This document shows, in pieces, positions 56,473 through 64,000 of a stretch of 64,000 bases of DNA. A model generated the notes under the pieces. The model was not told the DNA's origin, searched no databases, and saw only the letters and a program-made list of their open reading frames with translations. The stretch spans positions 1 through 64,000 of the forward strand of contig JAKPTB010000104.1 of NCBI GenBank assembly GCA_029555205.1. The letters are read 5' to 3'. The translations under genes were made by a program, and so were the position numbers. The first letter of the stretch is position 1. Every line of letters starts with the position of its first letter. Source of the stretch: Bacillota bacterium (GTDB taxonomy: Bacteria > Bacillota > Desulfotomaculia > Desulfotomaculales > Pelotomaculaceae).

Positions 56473-56499
56473 TTAGCACTCTATGTTGCTGAGTGCTAA
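56473..56499. promoter_or_regulatory. CIRCE operator
   Basis: Perfect TTAGCACTC-N9-GAGTGCTAA, the HrcA binding site, 22 bases before hrcA. Confidence 0.97.
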
Positions 56500-56514
56500 T
56501 GTACTGTTAAATAA

Positions 56515-56543
56515 AAAATAGCACCAACTACATCTATTGTCAA
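56515..56543 (-). promoter_or_regulatory. Heat-shock operon promoter
   Basis: TTGACA (56538-56543), 17-base spacer, TATTTT (56515-56520); the CIRCE lies just downstream in the transcribed leader. Confidence 0.85.
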
Positions 56544-56608
56544 GAGAAACAGCTTAAAGGTTTTAACTAAAACCATCTTTCTCAAAACATTGATCTGTGT
56601 TTCAAAAC

Positions 56609-57745
56609 TCAAACGAATTCAAGAAAAACCCGGTTGGCCAGCGGCAAGCCTTTTTCCGACAGGCGCAAATATCCGTCCCGGGCCTCAATCAACCCCTGCT
56701 CCAAAAGCCGGTTGATTTGACTGCTGTAAACAACTTCAGCCCGCTTCCCGAAACGCCGCTGAAACATATCCAGATCAACTCCCCGGATCAGCCTCAATCC
56801 CAGGAACATGAATTCCGACATAGCCACCTTTTCTGATAATACTTCCCTATCCTTTACGGGATATTCTCCCCGGAAAACCTTATCAAAATACAATTTCAAA
56901 GAGGTCTCGTTGGCAAAACGCTCGCCCCGGAAGCAGGAATGGGCGCCTGCTCCGAGGCCCAGATAAGGACGGTTCAACCAGTATTTCAAATTGTGAACAG
57001 ACTGCCTGCCCGGCCTGGCAAAATTTGATATCTCGTAATGTTCGTAAGAATGGCCTGTAAGAAAGTCAATGGCGGTCCTGTACATGGATAACTCCAGTTC
57101 CTCCGGGCAGGCTACCAGTTTTCCCAGGGTCACCGCCCGCTCCAGGGGTGTCCCCTCTTCCAGCTGGAGCCCGTACAGGGAAATGTGTTCCGGGGACAGC
57201 TCCGCGGCACGGCCCAGTGTTTCCAGCCAGTCCCCGGCAGACTGGCCCGGAATACCAAAAATCAAGTCAATATTCACATTGACAAAGCCTGCTTGCCTGG
57301 CCGCCCGCACTGCTTCCACTGCCGCCCGGGCATCATGAATGCGCCCGAGCACTTTTAAAAGCCCGTCCTGGAAAGACTGGACACCGATGCTCAGGCGGTT
57401 TACACCTGCTGCAGATAATTGGGCCAGTCCTTCCCGGCCGATGGTTCCCGGGTTGGCCTCCACTGTTATTTCGCAGCCCGGCAAGAGCTTGAAAACAGAA
57501 CCCGCATCCTCAATCATGGCTGCAAGCCCGTCTGCCGGCAGGCAGGTGGGGGTTCCGCCCCCAATAAACAGGCTGGACACTTCCCGCTCCTCGCTGGACA
57601 GGATTTTCCCGTACAGGCGCATTTCCTGCCGGAGGGCCTGCAAGTAGGTCCGGGCATCCGGAGGATGATAGGGATAAGAGGTAAAATCACAGTACAGGCA
57701 CTTTCTAACACAGAAGGGAACGTGGATGTACAGGCCAGTGGTCAT
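56609..57745 (-). CDS. hemW: Radical SAM heme chaperone HemW-like protein
   Basis: 378 residues beginning L-Y-I-H-V-P-F-C-V-R-K-C-L-Y-C-D-F, the HemN/HemW radical SAM motif, with G-G-G-T-P-T near residue 63 and a C-terminal winged-helix domain. The N-terminal C-x-x-x-C-x-x-C and lack of extra N-terminal residues argue for HemW, not the coproporphyrinogen oxidase HemN. Between lepA and hrcA, the standard place. Confidence 0.93.
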   Translation of the reverse strand: MTTGLYIHVPFCVRKCLYCDFTSYPYHPPDARTYLQALRQEMRLYGKILSSEEREVSSLFIGGGTPTCLPADGLAAMIEDAGSVFKLLPGCEITVEANPGTIGREGLAQLSAAGVNRLSIGVQSFQDGLLKVLGRIHDARAAVEAVRAARQAGFVNVNIDLIFGIPGQSAGDWLETLGRAAELSPEHISLYGLQLEEGTPLERAVTLGKLVACPEELELSMYRTAIDFLTGHSYEHYEISNFARPGRQSVHNLKYWLNRPYLGLGAGAHSCFRGERFANETSLKLYFDKVFRGEYPVKDREVLSEKVAMSEFMFLGLRLIRGVDLDMFQRRFGKRAEVVYSSQINRLLEQGLIEARDGYLRLSEKGLPLANRVFLEFV

Positions 57746-57816
57746 GGCTACCCAGGCACTCCTTAAAGCCGAACCTTAATCTTCAATAACCGGTTTCTTT
57801 AGATTGATATCCTTTA

Positions 57817-58035
57817 TTACCGGAGCTTTCTCAATTCCTCCACAATGGAATTCTTTTTACCCTCATCCTGAAGCCAGGCCTTTACCTCTTTCCAGACTTC
57901 GTTGCAGGGATTTTCCGCACTTTTACCAACCACCGCCCTAATCGCCAGGTCAATACGCTTTCGCTCCTCCCTGGTTTCAGGGGTTAGGCCCAGTTCACCA
58001 AAGATAGGCTTCAGATGCCGTAAATAGCAGCTCAC
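57817..58035 (-). CDS. Small hypothetical protein
   Basis: 72 residues, mostly helical and charged (R-K-R-I-D-L-A-I-R-A-V, W-K-E-V-K-A-W-L-Q-D-E-G). GTG start eight bases after GGAGG. Lies between lepA and hemW. No family recognised; the good ribosome binding site supports translation. Confidence 0.65.
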   Translation of the reverse strand: MSCYLRHLKPIFGELGLTPETREERKRIDLAIRAVVGKSAENPCNEVWKEVKAWLQDEGKKNSIVEELRKLR

Positions 58036-58108
58036 TAGCGCCGCCTCCTTTCATAATATTCATAATACAATAATTATAATAAACCGTATAATTAACAGCC
58101 ATAATCAA

Positions 58109-59920
58109 CTATCTTTGGTCCTCAGTGCTTAAAACAGCCATGAAAGCTTCCTGGGGAATCTCTACATTTCCCACCTGTTTCATTCGTTTTTTTCCTTCCT
58201 TTTGCTTTTCCAGGAGCTTGCGCTTACGGGTTATGTCACCGCCGTAACATTTGGCCAGGACATCTTTGCGCACTGCCTTGACCGTTTCCCTGGCAATAAC
58301 CCTGTTGCCGATGGCAGCCTGAATGGAAATTTCAAACATCTGGCGGGGAATCAGTCCCCTGAGCTTTTCCACAAAAAACCTGCCCCTGTGGTAAGCCTTG
58401 TCCCTGTGAACAATGACGGAAAGTGCATCCAGCACTTCCCCGGCAATTAAAATATCCAGCTTCACCAGGTCAGACTGCCTGTAACCGGCCAATTCGTAGT
58501 CAAGGGAAGCGTACCCCCTGGAACGGGATTTTAACTGGTCAAAAAAATCGTAGATAATTTCACTGAGAGGCATATCGTAGCTGAGCAGAACCCTGTTTAC
58601 ACTCATGTACTCCATATTGGTAAAAACGCCCCGGCGTTCCTGGCAGAGTTCCATTACCGCACCAACATAATCCTTCGGTGCCATGATCGTGGCTTTGACA
58701 AAGGGTTCCTCGATATAAGCAAGCTTGCCGGCAGGGGGCAGTTTGCTCGGGTTTTCGATCTCAAGGGTTTCCCCCGCAGTGGTGGCTACCCGGTAGACAA
58801 CGTTGGGGGCTGTTGTAATCAGGCTTAAACCGTATTCGCGTTCCAGACGCTCCTGGATAATCTCCATGTGCAACAGGCCCAGAAAACCGCAGCGAAAACC
58901 GAATCCCAGCGCCTCCGAAGTCTCGGGCTCATAGATTAAAGACGCGTCGTTTAGTTTGAGCTTCTCCAGGGCATCCCGCAGGTCTTCGTAATCCACCGAG
59001 TCCACGGGATAGAGGCCGCAGTAAACCATTGGAGTCACTTTACGGTAGCCGGGCAGGGAAACAGGGGAAGGACGGGCGGCTTCTGTAACGGTGTCACCCA
59101 CCTGGCAGTCCTTCACGTTTTTTATGCTGGCCGCAATAAAGCCCACTTCCCCGGTCCGCAGTTCATCCACCGTAGCAAGGGCGGGGCGGAAAACACCCAC
59201 CTCGTTGACCTCGAACTCCTTGCCTGTGGCCATCATTTTAACCTGCATGCCTCTGGCTACCATCCCATCGACAACACGAATATAGGCAATTACGCCCTTG
59301 TAGGGGTCGTAGTGGGAATCAAAAATCAGCGCCCTCAAGGGCGCCTTTGCCTCTCCGGCGGGCGGAGGAATGCTTTCCACAATGCGTTCCAGGATTTCCT
59401 TAATGCCCAGTCCGCTCTTGGCCGAGGCCAGCACCGCCCCGGACGCATCAAGGCCGATGACATCCTCTATCTCCTGCTTGACCCTTTCCGGCTCCGCACT
59501 GGGCAGGTCAATTTTATTAATTACCGGAATTATTTCCAGATTATGTTCAAGGGCGAGGTAGACATTGGCCAGCGTCTGGGCTTCAATGCCCTGGGCCGCG
59601 TCCACCACCAGCAAAGCCCCCTCACAGGCGGCCAGACTACGTGACACTTCGTAAGAAAAATCCACGTGCCCCGGGGTGTCAATAAGGTTTAACTGGTATT
59701 CCTGTCCGTCCCCGCCCCGGTAAATCAGCCGCACAGCCTGCATTTTGATGGTTATGCCCCGTTCTCGTTCAAGGTCCATCTGATCCAGTACCTGTTCGGT
59801 CATTTCACGTCCACTCAAAGCACCCGTATACTCCAGCAACCTGTCTGCAAGGGTGGATTTGCCATGGTCGATGTGAGCAATAATACAAAAATTTCTTATC
59901 TTATCCTTGTCCCACTCCAT
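58109..59920 (-). CDS. lepA: Elongation factor 4 (LepA)
   Basis: 603 residues: GTPase motif A-H-I-D-H-G-K-S-T near residue 18, N-K-I-D at about 136, the EF-G-like domains, and the LepA-specific C-terminal domain ([12 protein letters not shown]). Back-translocates or rescues ribosomes under stress. Confidence 0.98.
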   Translation of the reverse strand: MEWDKDKIRNFCIIAHIDHGKSTLADRLLEYTGALSGREMTEQVLDQMDLERERGITIKMQAVRLIYRGGDGQEYQLNLIDTPGHVDFSYEVSRSLAACEGALLVVDAAQGIEAQTLANVYLALEHNLEIIPVINKIDLPSAEPERVKQEIEDVIGLDASGAVLASAKSGLGIKEILERIVESIPPPAGEAKAPLRALIFDSHYDPYKGVIAYIRVVDGMVARGMQVKMMATGKEFEVNEVGVFRPALATVDELRTGEVGFIAASIKNVKDCQVGDTVTEAARPSPVSLPGYRKVTPMVYCGLYPVDSVDYEDLRDALEKLKLNDASLIYEPETSEALGFGFRCGFLGLLHMEIIQERLEREYGLSLITTAPNVVYRVATTAGETLEIENPSKLPPAGKLAYIEEPFVKATIMAPKDYVGAVMELCQERRGVFTNMEYMSVNRVLLSYDMPLSEIIYDFFDQLKSRSRGYASLDYELAGYRQSDLVKLDILIAGEVLDALSVIVHRDKAYHRGRFFVEKLRGLIPRQMFEISIQAAIGNRVIARETVKAVRKDVLAKCYGGDITRKRKLLEKQKEGKKRMKQVGNVEIPQEAFMAVLSTEDQR

Positions 59921-59994
59921 TAAAGGATGTGCCTCCTTACTTGTATGGCAAACAACTATATAATTATAACATCACGGGTCAGGGCTCGCAATTA

Positions 59995-60414
59995 CTAACG
60001 CTCACCGGCCTTCCAGGTTTGCAACTGCTTCTGAAGAGAACCTGCGGCTGCTGCAGAGCTGGACAAAAGCCCGGATATAAACCTGTTTCCGGCCTCCCGG
60101 AGCGTTGCCCACCAGCCAGCCGTCACTTTTCCAGCTTCAGCAACAATACCAGGGTCTTTTCCTTCCACCAGGTCCCTTTGAAATTGGCTCATCAAATCTC
60201 CGGCCCGGGTTAAATCAACCGGCAGCTTCAGGTCCACCTCCTCCCGCAAAAACTCCACACGGTAGACCTGACTACCGGCTGCTTCCAGGTCAAAAACCTG
60301 GACCGGAGGCGACGGACATACCATCCGGTTAAATTCCTTCAGGACAACATAAATCCCGCTGCCAACAGCTAAAACAAAAAGGGACAGGGACAGCAAATAA
60401 AAAGTGCGGTTCAT
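59995..60414 (-). CDS. Hypothetical protein with N-terminal membrane helix
   Basis: 139 residues. One hydrophobic helix near residues 5-25 (F-Y-L-L-S-L-S-L-F-V-L-A-V-G-S-G), then an extracytoplasmic region rich in charged residues and alanine. ATG at 60414 is eight bases after GGAG. It follows spoIIP, so a role in the spore envelope is conceivable. No family recognised. Confidence 0.65.
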   Translation of the reverse strand: MNRTFYLLSLSLFVLAVGSGIYVVLKEFNRMVCPSPPVQVFDLEAAGSQVYRVEFLREEVDLKLPVDLTRAGDLMSQFQRDLVEGKDPGIVAEAGKVTAGWWATLREAGNRFISGLLSSSAAAAGSLQKQLQTWKAGER

Positions 60415-60480
60415 GAGAATCACTCCAGTAGTTATGCCGTTGACTTTTTTACTAGTAGTATGGTTAAAAACCGGTTGACC

Positions 60481-61659
60481 CTATACCTGGGCGCAATGTA
60501 AATTTTCCGGTTCCTGCCTGCCCTTCCAGCTCTTCTGCCAGACTGTTTCAAATCCGGGCTCTGATCCTGGCTCTTCCGGCACAGTCGCTTCCCCGGCCAG
60601 GATCTCGGCCAGGAGCTCAGCCAGGATCCCGGCCAGCAGCCGAGCGGAGCAGGCCGCCTCTTCCGTTGAGTTTTCCGTGGTACCCATCTCCACCAGGACC
60701 GCCCGGGGATGCAGGAACTGGTTATAAAGCCCGTCCTTCACCCTGACCCCAAGGGATAGTCCGGGGTACCTCTGGTTGATTCTTTCTGAAAGACGGACCG
60801 CAAAGTCATAGTTTTGCCGCCAGTTGGGAAAAGGGCGGCGCGCGTCGGAACCCACAATAAATAGAATAGGGGCTACAGCCTGGCCGTCGATCTGGACCAG
60901 GCTCTGCTCCCTTGTTTTTCCCGAATCCCGGTGAATATCCAGAACAACCTTTAAGGCGGGATGCCCGGCCAGCATTGCCCGGAGGGTCTTTTCGGACTCA
61001 AGATAGGAGGTGTTGTAATTTGCATCATGGATCCGGTCCGAACGCACCACTTTTATACCGTGTTTTTCCTCCAGTTCCCCCTGCAGGGCCATGGCTACCG
61101 TAACCACCCCGCCCCGTTTGCCTTCCAACCTTTCCAACCCGTCTGTCCGGCTGTAAGTTTCACCGGTATGGGTATTGTAAATACCCACCAGGCATTCTTC
61201 CGACAGTATGGTTACTGTCTCTGGCGGGAGAACAAGGCCGGGAATATCCTCCCTCAATTGGTTTGCGGTTGGCTCCGGGAGTGTTACCGCAGCAAGACAC
61301 GGGATTTGAGACTGCAGGATTACAGCCGGACTGTGGAATCTAACACCTGCAACGGAAGCAAAGGCATCCATAATAATCCTGGATGCCGGACGGTTTGCGA
61401 TATCTCCCTCGAAACTGCCCCACTCAAGCGGTGGTATAGCAGTTTTTAGTATTTTTACAGGGTCCCCCTGGTACAGGACCAGCACCCTGCGCGGGAAATT
61501 TTCAATTTTTTCCAGAAACCTTGAACATCCTATCTCCAGAGAAACAGGTCTTAAATACGACAGAATTACTACTATTAAAAAAAGAGCTGCCGGCGGGAAC
61601 AACCGGCGAATCAAAGCTGAGGATGCTTTCCGGCGGCGGAAGGTCAAAGCAGGGAACAC
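60481..61659 (-). CDS. spoIIP: Stage II sporulation protein P (SpoIIP)
   Basis: Peptidoglycan amidase/endopeptidase that works with SpoIID and SpoIIM in engulfment. The 392-residue product has an N-terminal membrane helix (about 20-38), then the SpoIIP domain: V-G-I-Y-N-T-H-T-G-E-T-Y near residue 160, V-V-L-D-I-H-R-D-S near 237 and V-L-V-E-M-G-T-T-E-N near 322. The GTG start uses an SD inside a hairpin. The gpr protease gene often found beside it is absent. Confidence 0.95.
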   Translation of the reverse strand: MFPALTFRRRKASSALIRRLFPPAALFLIVVILSYLRPVSLEIGCSRFLEKIENFPRRVLVLYQGDPVKILKTAIPPLEWGSFEGDIANRPASRIIMDAFASVAGVRFHSPAVILQSQIPCLAAVTLPEPTANQLREDIPGLVLPPETVTILSEECLVGIYNTHTGETYSRTDGLERLEGKRGGVVTVAMALQGELEEKHGIKVVRSDRIHDANYNTSYLESEKTLRAMLAGHPALKVVLDIHRDSGKTREQSLVQIDGQAVAPILFIVGSDARRPFPNWRQNYDFAVRLSERINQRYPGLSLGVRVKDGLYNQFLHPRAVLVEMGTTENSTEEAACSARLLAGILAELLAEILAGEATVPEEPGSEPGFETVWQKSWKGRQEPENLHCAQV

Positions 61660-61661
61660 AA

Positions 61662-61715
61662 AAACCCCCTCCAGCAGACTTGTTCACTAAATCTTATGCC
61701 TGCCGGGGGGGGTTT
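61662..61715 (-). terminator. Hairpin overlapping the spoIIP ribosome binding site
   Basis: Stem AAACCCCC/GGGGGTTT extended by further pairs up to about 15, with a loop of about 22 bases, followed by TTTTTGTG. It ends the small membrane-protein gene, and its 3' arm contains the GGAGGGGG used by spoIIP. Confidence 0.7.
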
Positions 61716-61727
61716 ATGTGTCATCCG

Positions 61728-62066
61728 TCAGCGCAGGACTGTGGGTACAAAGGCATCAATAAGTCCGATAATAAATGCGGAAATCAATGCGCCGACAAGG
61801 GTTACAGTGAGCAGGCTGGGGATAATAAACTGGGCCAGATAGATTACGACCGCAGCCGTAATGAAACCAACCAGACCCCTGCTCTGAGGCGATATGCGCT
61901 CACCCAGGAGGGCCTCCGCCACATAACCCAGTACGGCAATTACGAGAGCGGCGATCAGGGCTCCTACAAAACCCCCGTGCACTACAAAACCAGGGGAAAG
62001 CCAGCTCACAACAACTAAAACAAGTGCTGAAACGACAAACCTGATGATCAGTCCCAACCATTGCAT
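61728..62066 (-). CDS. Four-helix phage-holin-like membrane protein
   Basis: 112 residues with four hydrophobic segments (F-V-V-S-A-L-V-L-V-V-V-S-W-L; L-I-A-A-L-V-I-A-V-L-G-Y; I-T-A-A-V-V-I-Y-L; V-G-A-L-I-S-A-F-I-I-G-L), ending A-F-V-P-T-V-L. This is the mycobacterial 4TMS phage holin-like family, common as single chromosomal genes in spore formers, with unknown function. No phage genes nearby. Confidence 0.85.
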   Translation of the reverse strand: MQWLGLIIRFVVSALVLVVVSWLSPGFVVHGGFVGALIAALVIAVLGYVAEALLGERISPQSRGLVGFITAAVVIYLAQFIIPSLLTVTLVGALISAFIIGLIDAFVPTVLR

Positions 62067-62138
62067 CTCCAGTTCACCTCCATCTTTTTAGACTAGGAAT
62101 AGCTTTAACCAAAATATGAAAGGATATACCGCAAAGCC

Positions 62139-62167
62139 TTGCGTTTTTATCCGGCGCATGATAAAAT
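62139..62167 (+). promoter_or_regulatory. rpsT promoter
   Basis: TTGCGT (62139-62144), 17-base spacer, TAAAAT (62162-62167). Confidence 0.7.
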
Positions 62168-62192
62168 GGTTGCCGTTGGGAGGTGAAGAAAC

Positions 62193-62459
62193 ATGCCGAA
62201 CATTAAATCAGCAGCAAAAAGGGTTGAGATTACCAGGATGCGGACCCTGCGCAACACCCGGATTAAATCTGCCCTGAAGACAACAATCAGGAAGTTTGAA
62301 GAAGCCCTGAAGCAGGCTGACCCGGAAGATGCCGGCAACAAGCTTCGCAAAGCCGTGATTGCCATAGACAAAGCTGTAACAAAGGGCGTTTTACATAAAA
62401 ATGCAGCTTCCCGAAAAAAATCCCGCCTGAGCAAGCGGTTCAATAAAATCAAGGGGTAA
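62193..62459 (+). CDS. rpsT: 30S ribosomal protein S20
   Basis: 88 residues, P-N-I-K-S-A-A-K-R-V-E and K-S-R-L-S-K-R-F-N-K-I. GGGAGGTG lies seven bases before the ATG. Transcribed opposite to its neighbours from its own promoter. Confidence 0.97.
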   Translation: MPNIKSAAKRVEITRMRTLRNTRIKSALKTTIRKFEEALKQADPEDAGNKLRKAVIAIDKAVTKGVLHKNAASRKKSRLSKRFNKIKG

Positions 62460-62463
62460 TCTT

Positions 62464-62490
62464 AAAACCACCCGGGCACAGGGTGGTTTT
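62464..62490. terminator. Bidirectional terminator shared by rpsT and holA
   Basis: Perfect 10-bp stem AAAACCACCC/GGGTGGTTTT with a 7-base loop, T runs on both strands, between the convergent rpsT and holA genes. Confidence 0.9.
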
Positions 62491-62502
62491 TGTTCCTTTA
62501 CT

Positions 62503-63558
62503 TTAGTTAGCGCAGAGCTCCAGCAAAAGTTTTTCCAAGGCAGGGTAAAACTCCTGCCGTCCGGTCTTCACCGTCAGATCCAGTTCCGAGAGGGACTCAA
62601 AGACACAGATTAAGAAGGACCGGTTAAACCTCCTGCACTGGTTCCCAATTTTTTGGGCAACATAGGGGTGAATTTTTAACCTGGCTGGGATCTCAGCGGG
62701 GGGAAAACCCTGTCCCTGCAGCGTATGCACCTGAAGAAGGAGACGGAACTGCCTGCTGAGCATGGCCAGGATCCTCAAGGGGGGCTCTTTGGCCGCCAGC
62801 AGGTCCTTAATCCCTGTCAGGGCTTTCCGGCAATTTCTTTCTCCTACCGCATCCACGATGGCAAAAATGTTTTCCTCCACCCTGGACGGACACACCATCC
62901 GCACATCCTCCGGGGTAATCAGTTCCCGGCCGGCGGTATAGCAGAACAGCTTTTCCAGTTCAGCCACTAAATTCAACAGGGCCGGCCCTGCGACATCAAG
63001 GAGGAGCTCTGTTGCTCCTGGTCCAAACTTCGTTCCTGCCGCCCTGGCCCTTTGGGCCAGCCAGCGGGTCAACTCCCGCCGGTTGAGGAAGGCAAACTCC
63101 ACAACCCGGCCGCTTTTCTTAACGGCTTGATAGAGCCTTCTGCGCTTGTCCACGGGTTCTCCCGTAGTAAAGATTAAACAGGTCGAAGCCAGGGGGCGCT
63201 TTAAATAATCCAGCAAGGCCGCCTCCTTACCCTTTGAAACAGGCTCGTCTCCACCTTCCTCAGCTCTTCCCCCGGAGGAGCCTTTGCCGGCTTTAAAAAA
63301 GGCGGGGTTTCTGATCACTACCAGGCGCTTTCCAGCAATGAAGGGAGGCATTTCAGCTTTTGCCGCAATTTCAGCAGGAGTAGCCTGCTCGCCTTCAATC
63401 AGGTCGAAATTGAACTCACTGGGGCCGCCTTCCAGGAGGTATTCCTTAAAACGCAATACAGCTTGTTCACGCAAATAGGCTTCTTCCCCGTGAAAAAGAT
63501 AGACCGGGGCTATGACCCCCCGCTTCAGGCTGTTTAAAAGCTCAATAAAATATTCCAC
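62503..63558 (-). CDS. holA: DNA polymerase III delta subunit
   Basis: Opens the beta clamp within the clamp loader. The 351-residue product has Y-L-F-H-G-E-E-A-Y-L-R-E near residue 20, the delta-specific E-E-N-I-F-A-I-V-D-A-V-G and the C-terminal R-Q-F-R-L-L-L-Q-V. A poorly conserved insert with glycine and charged residues lies near 90-108. Normal neighbour of rpsT. Confidence 0.94.
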   Translation of the reverse strand: MEYFIELLNSLKRGVIAPVYLFHGEEAYLREQAVLRFKEYLLEGGPSEFNFDLIEGEQATPAEIAAKAEMPPFIAGKRLVVIRNPAFFKAGKGSSGGRAEEGGDEPVSKGKEAALLDYLKRPLASTCLIFTTGEPVDKRRRLYQAVKKSGRVVEFAFLNRRELTRWLAQRARAAGTKFGPGATELLLDVAGPALLNLVAELEKLFCYTAGRELITPEDVRMVCPSRVEENIFAIVDAVGERNCRKALTGIKDLLAAKEPPLRILAMLSRQFRLLLQVHTLQGQGFPPAEIPARLKIHPYVAQKIGNQCRRFNRSFLICVFESLSELDLTVKTGRQEFYPALEKLLLELCAN

Positions 63559-63573
63559 AACAATTTCCCCCGT

Positions 63574-63879
63574 TTATTTGTCCAGCCTGGTCTTGACTGC
63601 CTCCACCTTCCCGTTCATAGTTAATACCCGGTCACGGCGGTCATCTATGCGAATAGTAGTAACAACTCTCTGAGCTCCCGCTGTAAAGGGCTGCTCGTGC
63701 ATGCGCCTGGCCGCTTCCAGCACCTGGTCCAGCTCGCCCTCGAGGATCGTGCCCATGGGAGTCAACTGCCAGGCAACCCCTTCGTCCTGTTGCAGCACTT
63801 CCAAACACCCGGCCACGTATTCACTAAGGCCGGTTGAGGCAGTCCCGATGGGTACTACGCTAATTTCAACAACAGCCAA
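63574..63879 (-). CDS. MTH1187 family (thiamine-binding) protein
   Basis: 101 residues, V-E-I-S-V-V-P-I-G-T-A-S-T-G-L-S-E-Y-V-A and L-T-P-M-G-T-I-L-E-G, typical of the YqgV/MTH1187 family, some of which bind thiamine. TTG start with GGGAGGG upstream. It starts upstream of holA on the minus strand. Confidence 0.88.
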   Translation of the reverse strand: MAVVEISVVPIGTASTGLSEYVAGCLEVLQQDEGVAWQLTPMGTILEGELDQVLEAARRMHEQPFTAGAQRVVTTIRIDDRRDRVLTMNGKVEAVKTRLDK

Positions 63880-63947
63880 TTCAATCCCTCCCCAAAAATC
63901 CTTTGTAAAACTAAAGGGGCGCCTGAATTAAGTTCCATCCCGGCCGC

Positions 63948-64000
63948 TCAGACCCGGCCCTGAGCGGCGTTCTCCCGGATCATTGTTTTAACCTTGCTCA
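63948..64000 (-). CDS. Possible C-terminal end of an upstream gene, cut by the window edge
   Basis: A minus-strand frame open to the window end encodes S-K-V-K-T-M-I-R-E-N-A-A-Q-G-R-V and stops at 63948. Too short to identify. Confidence 0.3.
   Translation of the reverse strand, partial: SKVKTMIRENAAQGRV

Noticed and set aside
61521-62018. 165-codon plus-strand frame opposite spoIIP and the small membrane gene
   Set aside because: Antisense to two recognisable genes; no protein family features.
61728-62066. Prophage remnant because of the holin-like protein
   Set aside because: The family is common as a lone chromosomal gene in spore formers and no other phage gene is nearby.
62147-62452. 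101-codon minus-strand frame over rpsT
   Set aside because: Antisense shadow of the ribosomal protein S20 gene.

Overview
The window is chromosomal DNA from a spore-forming, low-to-mid G+C Firmicute. The closest match I can infer is the Peptococcaceae / Desulfotomaculum-Pelotomaculum / Carboxydothermus type of clostridia. Reasons: sporulation genes (spoIIP, yqfC, yqfD), a HrcA/CIRCE heat-shock operon, a glycine T-box, the classic Firmicutes supercluster rpoD-dnaG ... era-cdd-dgkA-ybeY-yqfF-phoH-yqfD-yqfC-floA-nfeD-rpsU ... hemW-lepA-spoIIP-rpsT-holA, and an archaeal-like (group III) chaperonin inside the dnaK operon. Almost all genes lie on the minus strand; only ubiX and rpsT are on plus.

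Layout. (1) 1-9370: a type I-E CRISPR array (cut by the window edge) and a complete, apparently intact cas operon cas3-cse1-cse2-cas7-cas5-cas6e-cas1-cas2, all minus strand, with its own promoter near 9450. (2) 9683-14389: a tRNA cluster (Asn-Met-Glu-Val) that ends in a strong terminator, preceded by dnaG-rpoD and dgt. (3) 14567-19464: thpR, then a large S-layer-homology/GLUG-repeat surface protein gene broken by two single-base frameshifts and lacking a visible signal peptide. (4) 19799-23653: a thiazole-synthesis operon thiS-thiF-thiG-thiH-tenI-like, with a strong sigma-A promoter and a 5' leader holding a terminator-like hairpin but no TPP aptamer. (5) 23701-31427: ppdK with its regulatory kinase/phosphorylase and a CcpN-like regulator, then glyQS behind a T-box. 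(6) 31493-35739: DUF4342, recO, ubiX, DUF2512 and mgtE. (7) 35832-46189: era to rpsU, RNA maturation, sporulation and membrane genes. (8) 46308-56543: HIT, mtaB, rsmE, tautomerase, prmA, dnaJ, dnaK, grpE, group III chaperonin, hrcA, under a CIRCE operator. (9) 56609-64000: hemW, lepA, spoIIP, a small membrane protein, rpsT, holA, a thiamine-binding-family protein and a truncated end.

How the parts work together. Most of the window is housekeeping: replication start (dnaG, holA), transcription (rpoD), translation (tRNAs, glyQS, lepA, rpsT, rpsU, prmA, mtaB, rsmE, era, ybeY), protein folding, and central carbon control (ppdK/ppsR/ccpN). The accessory parts are the CRISPR-Cas island beside the tRNA genes and the decaying surface-protein gene. 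The points most worth a second look are: the thi leader RNA with a promoter-embedded inverted repeat; the CRISPR array that begins 13 bases after the cas2 stop, leaving no room for a normal leader; the group III chaperonin under HrcA/CIRCE control; the two homopolymer frameshifts in the S-layer gene; a terminator-bracketed orphan interval at 19465-19800; a spoIIP ribosome binding site buried in a hairpin; and two genes whose best start codon is ATT.

Start codons were chosen by Shine-Dalgarno spacing, so several genes are given shorter than their longest open frame. Functions are assigned by recognition of motifs and gene order only; no database search was run.
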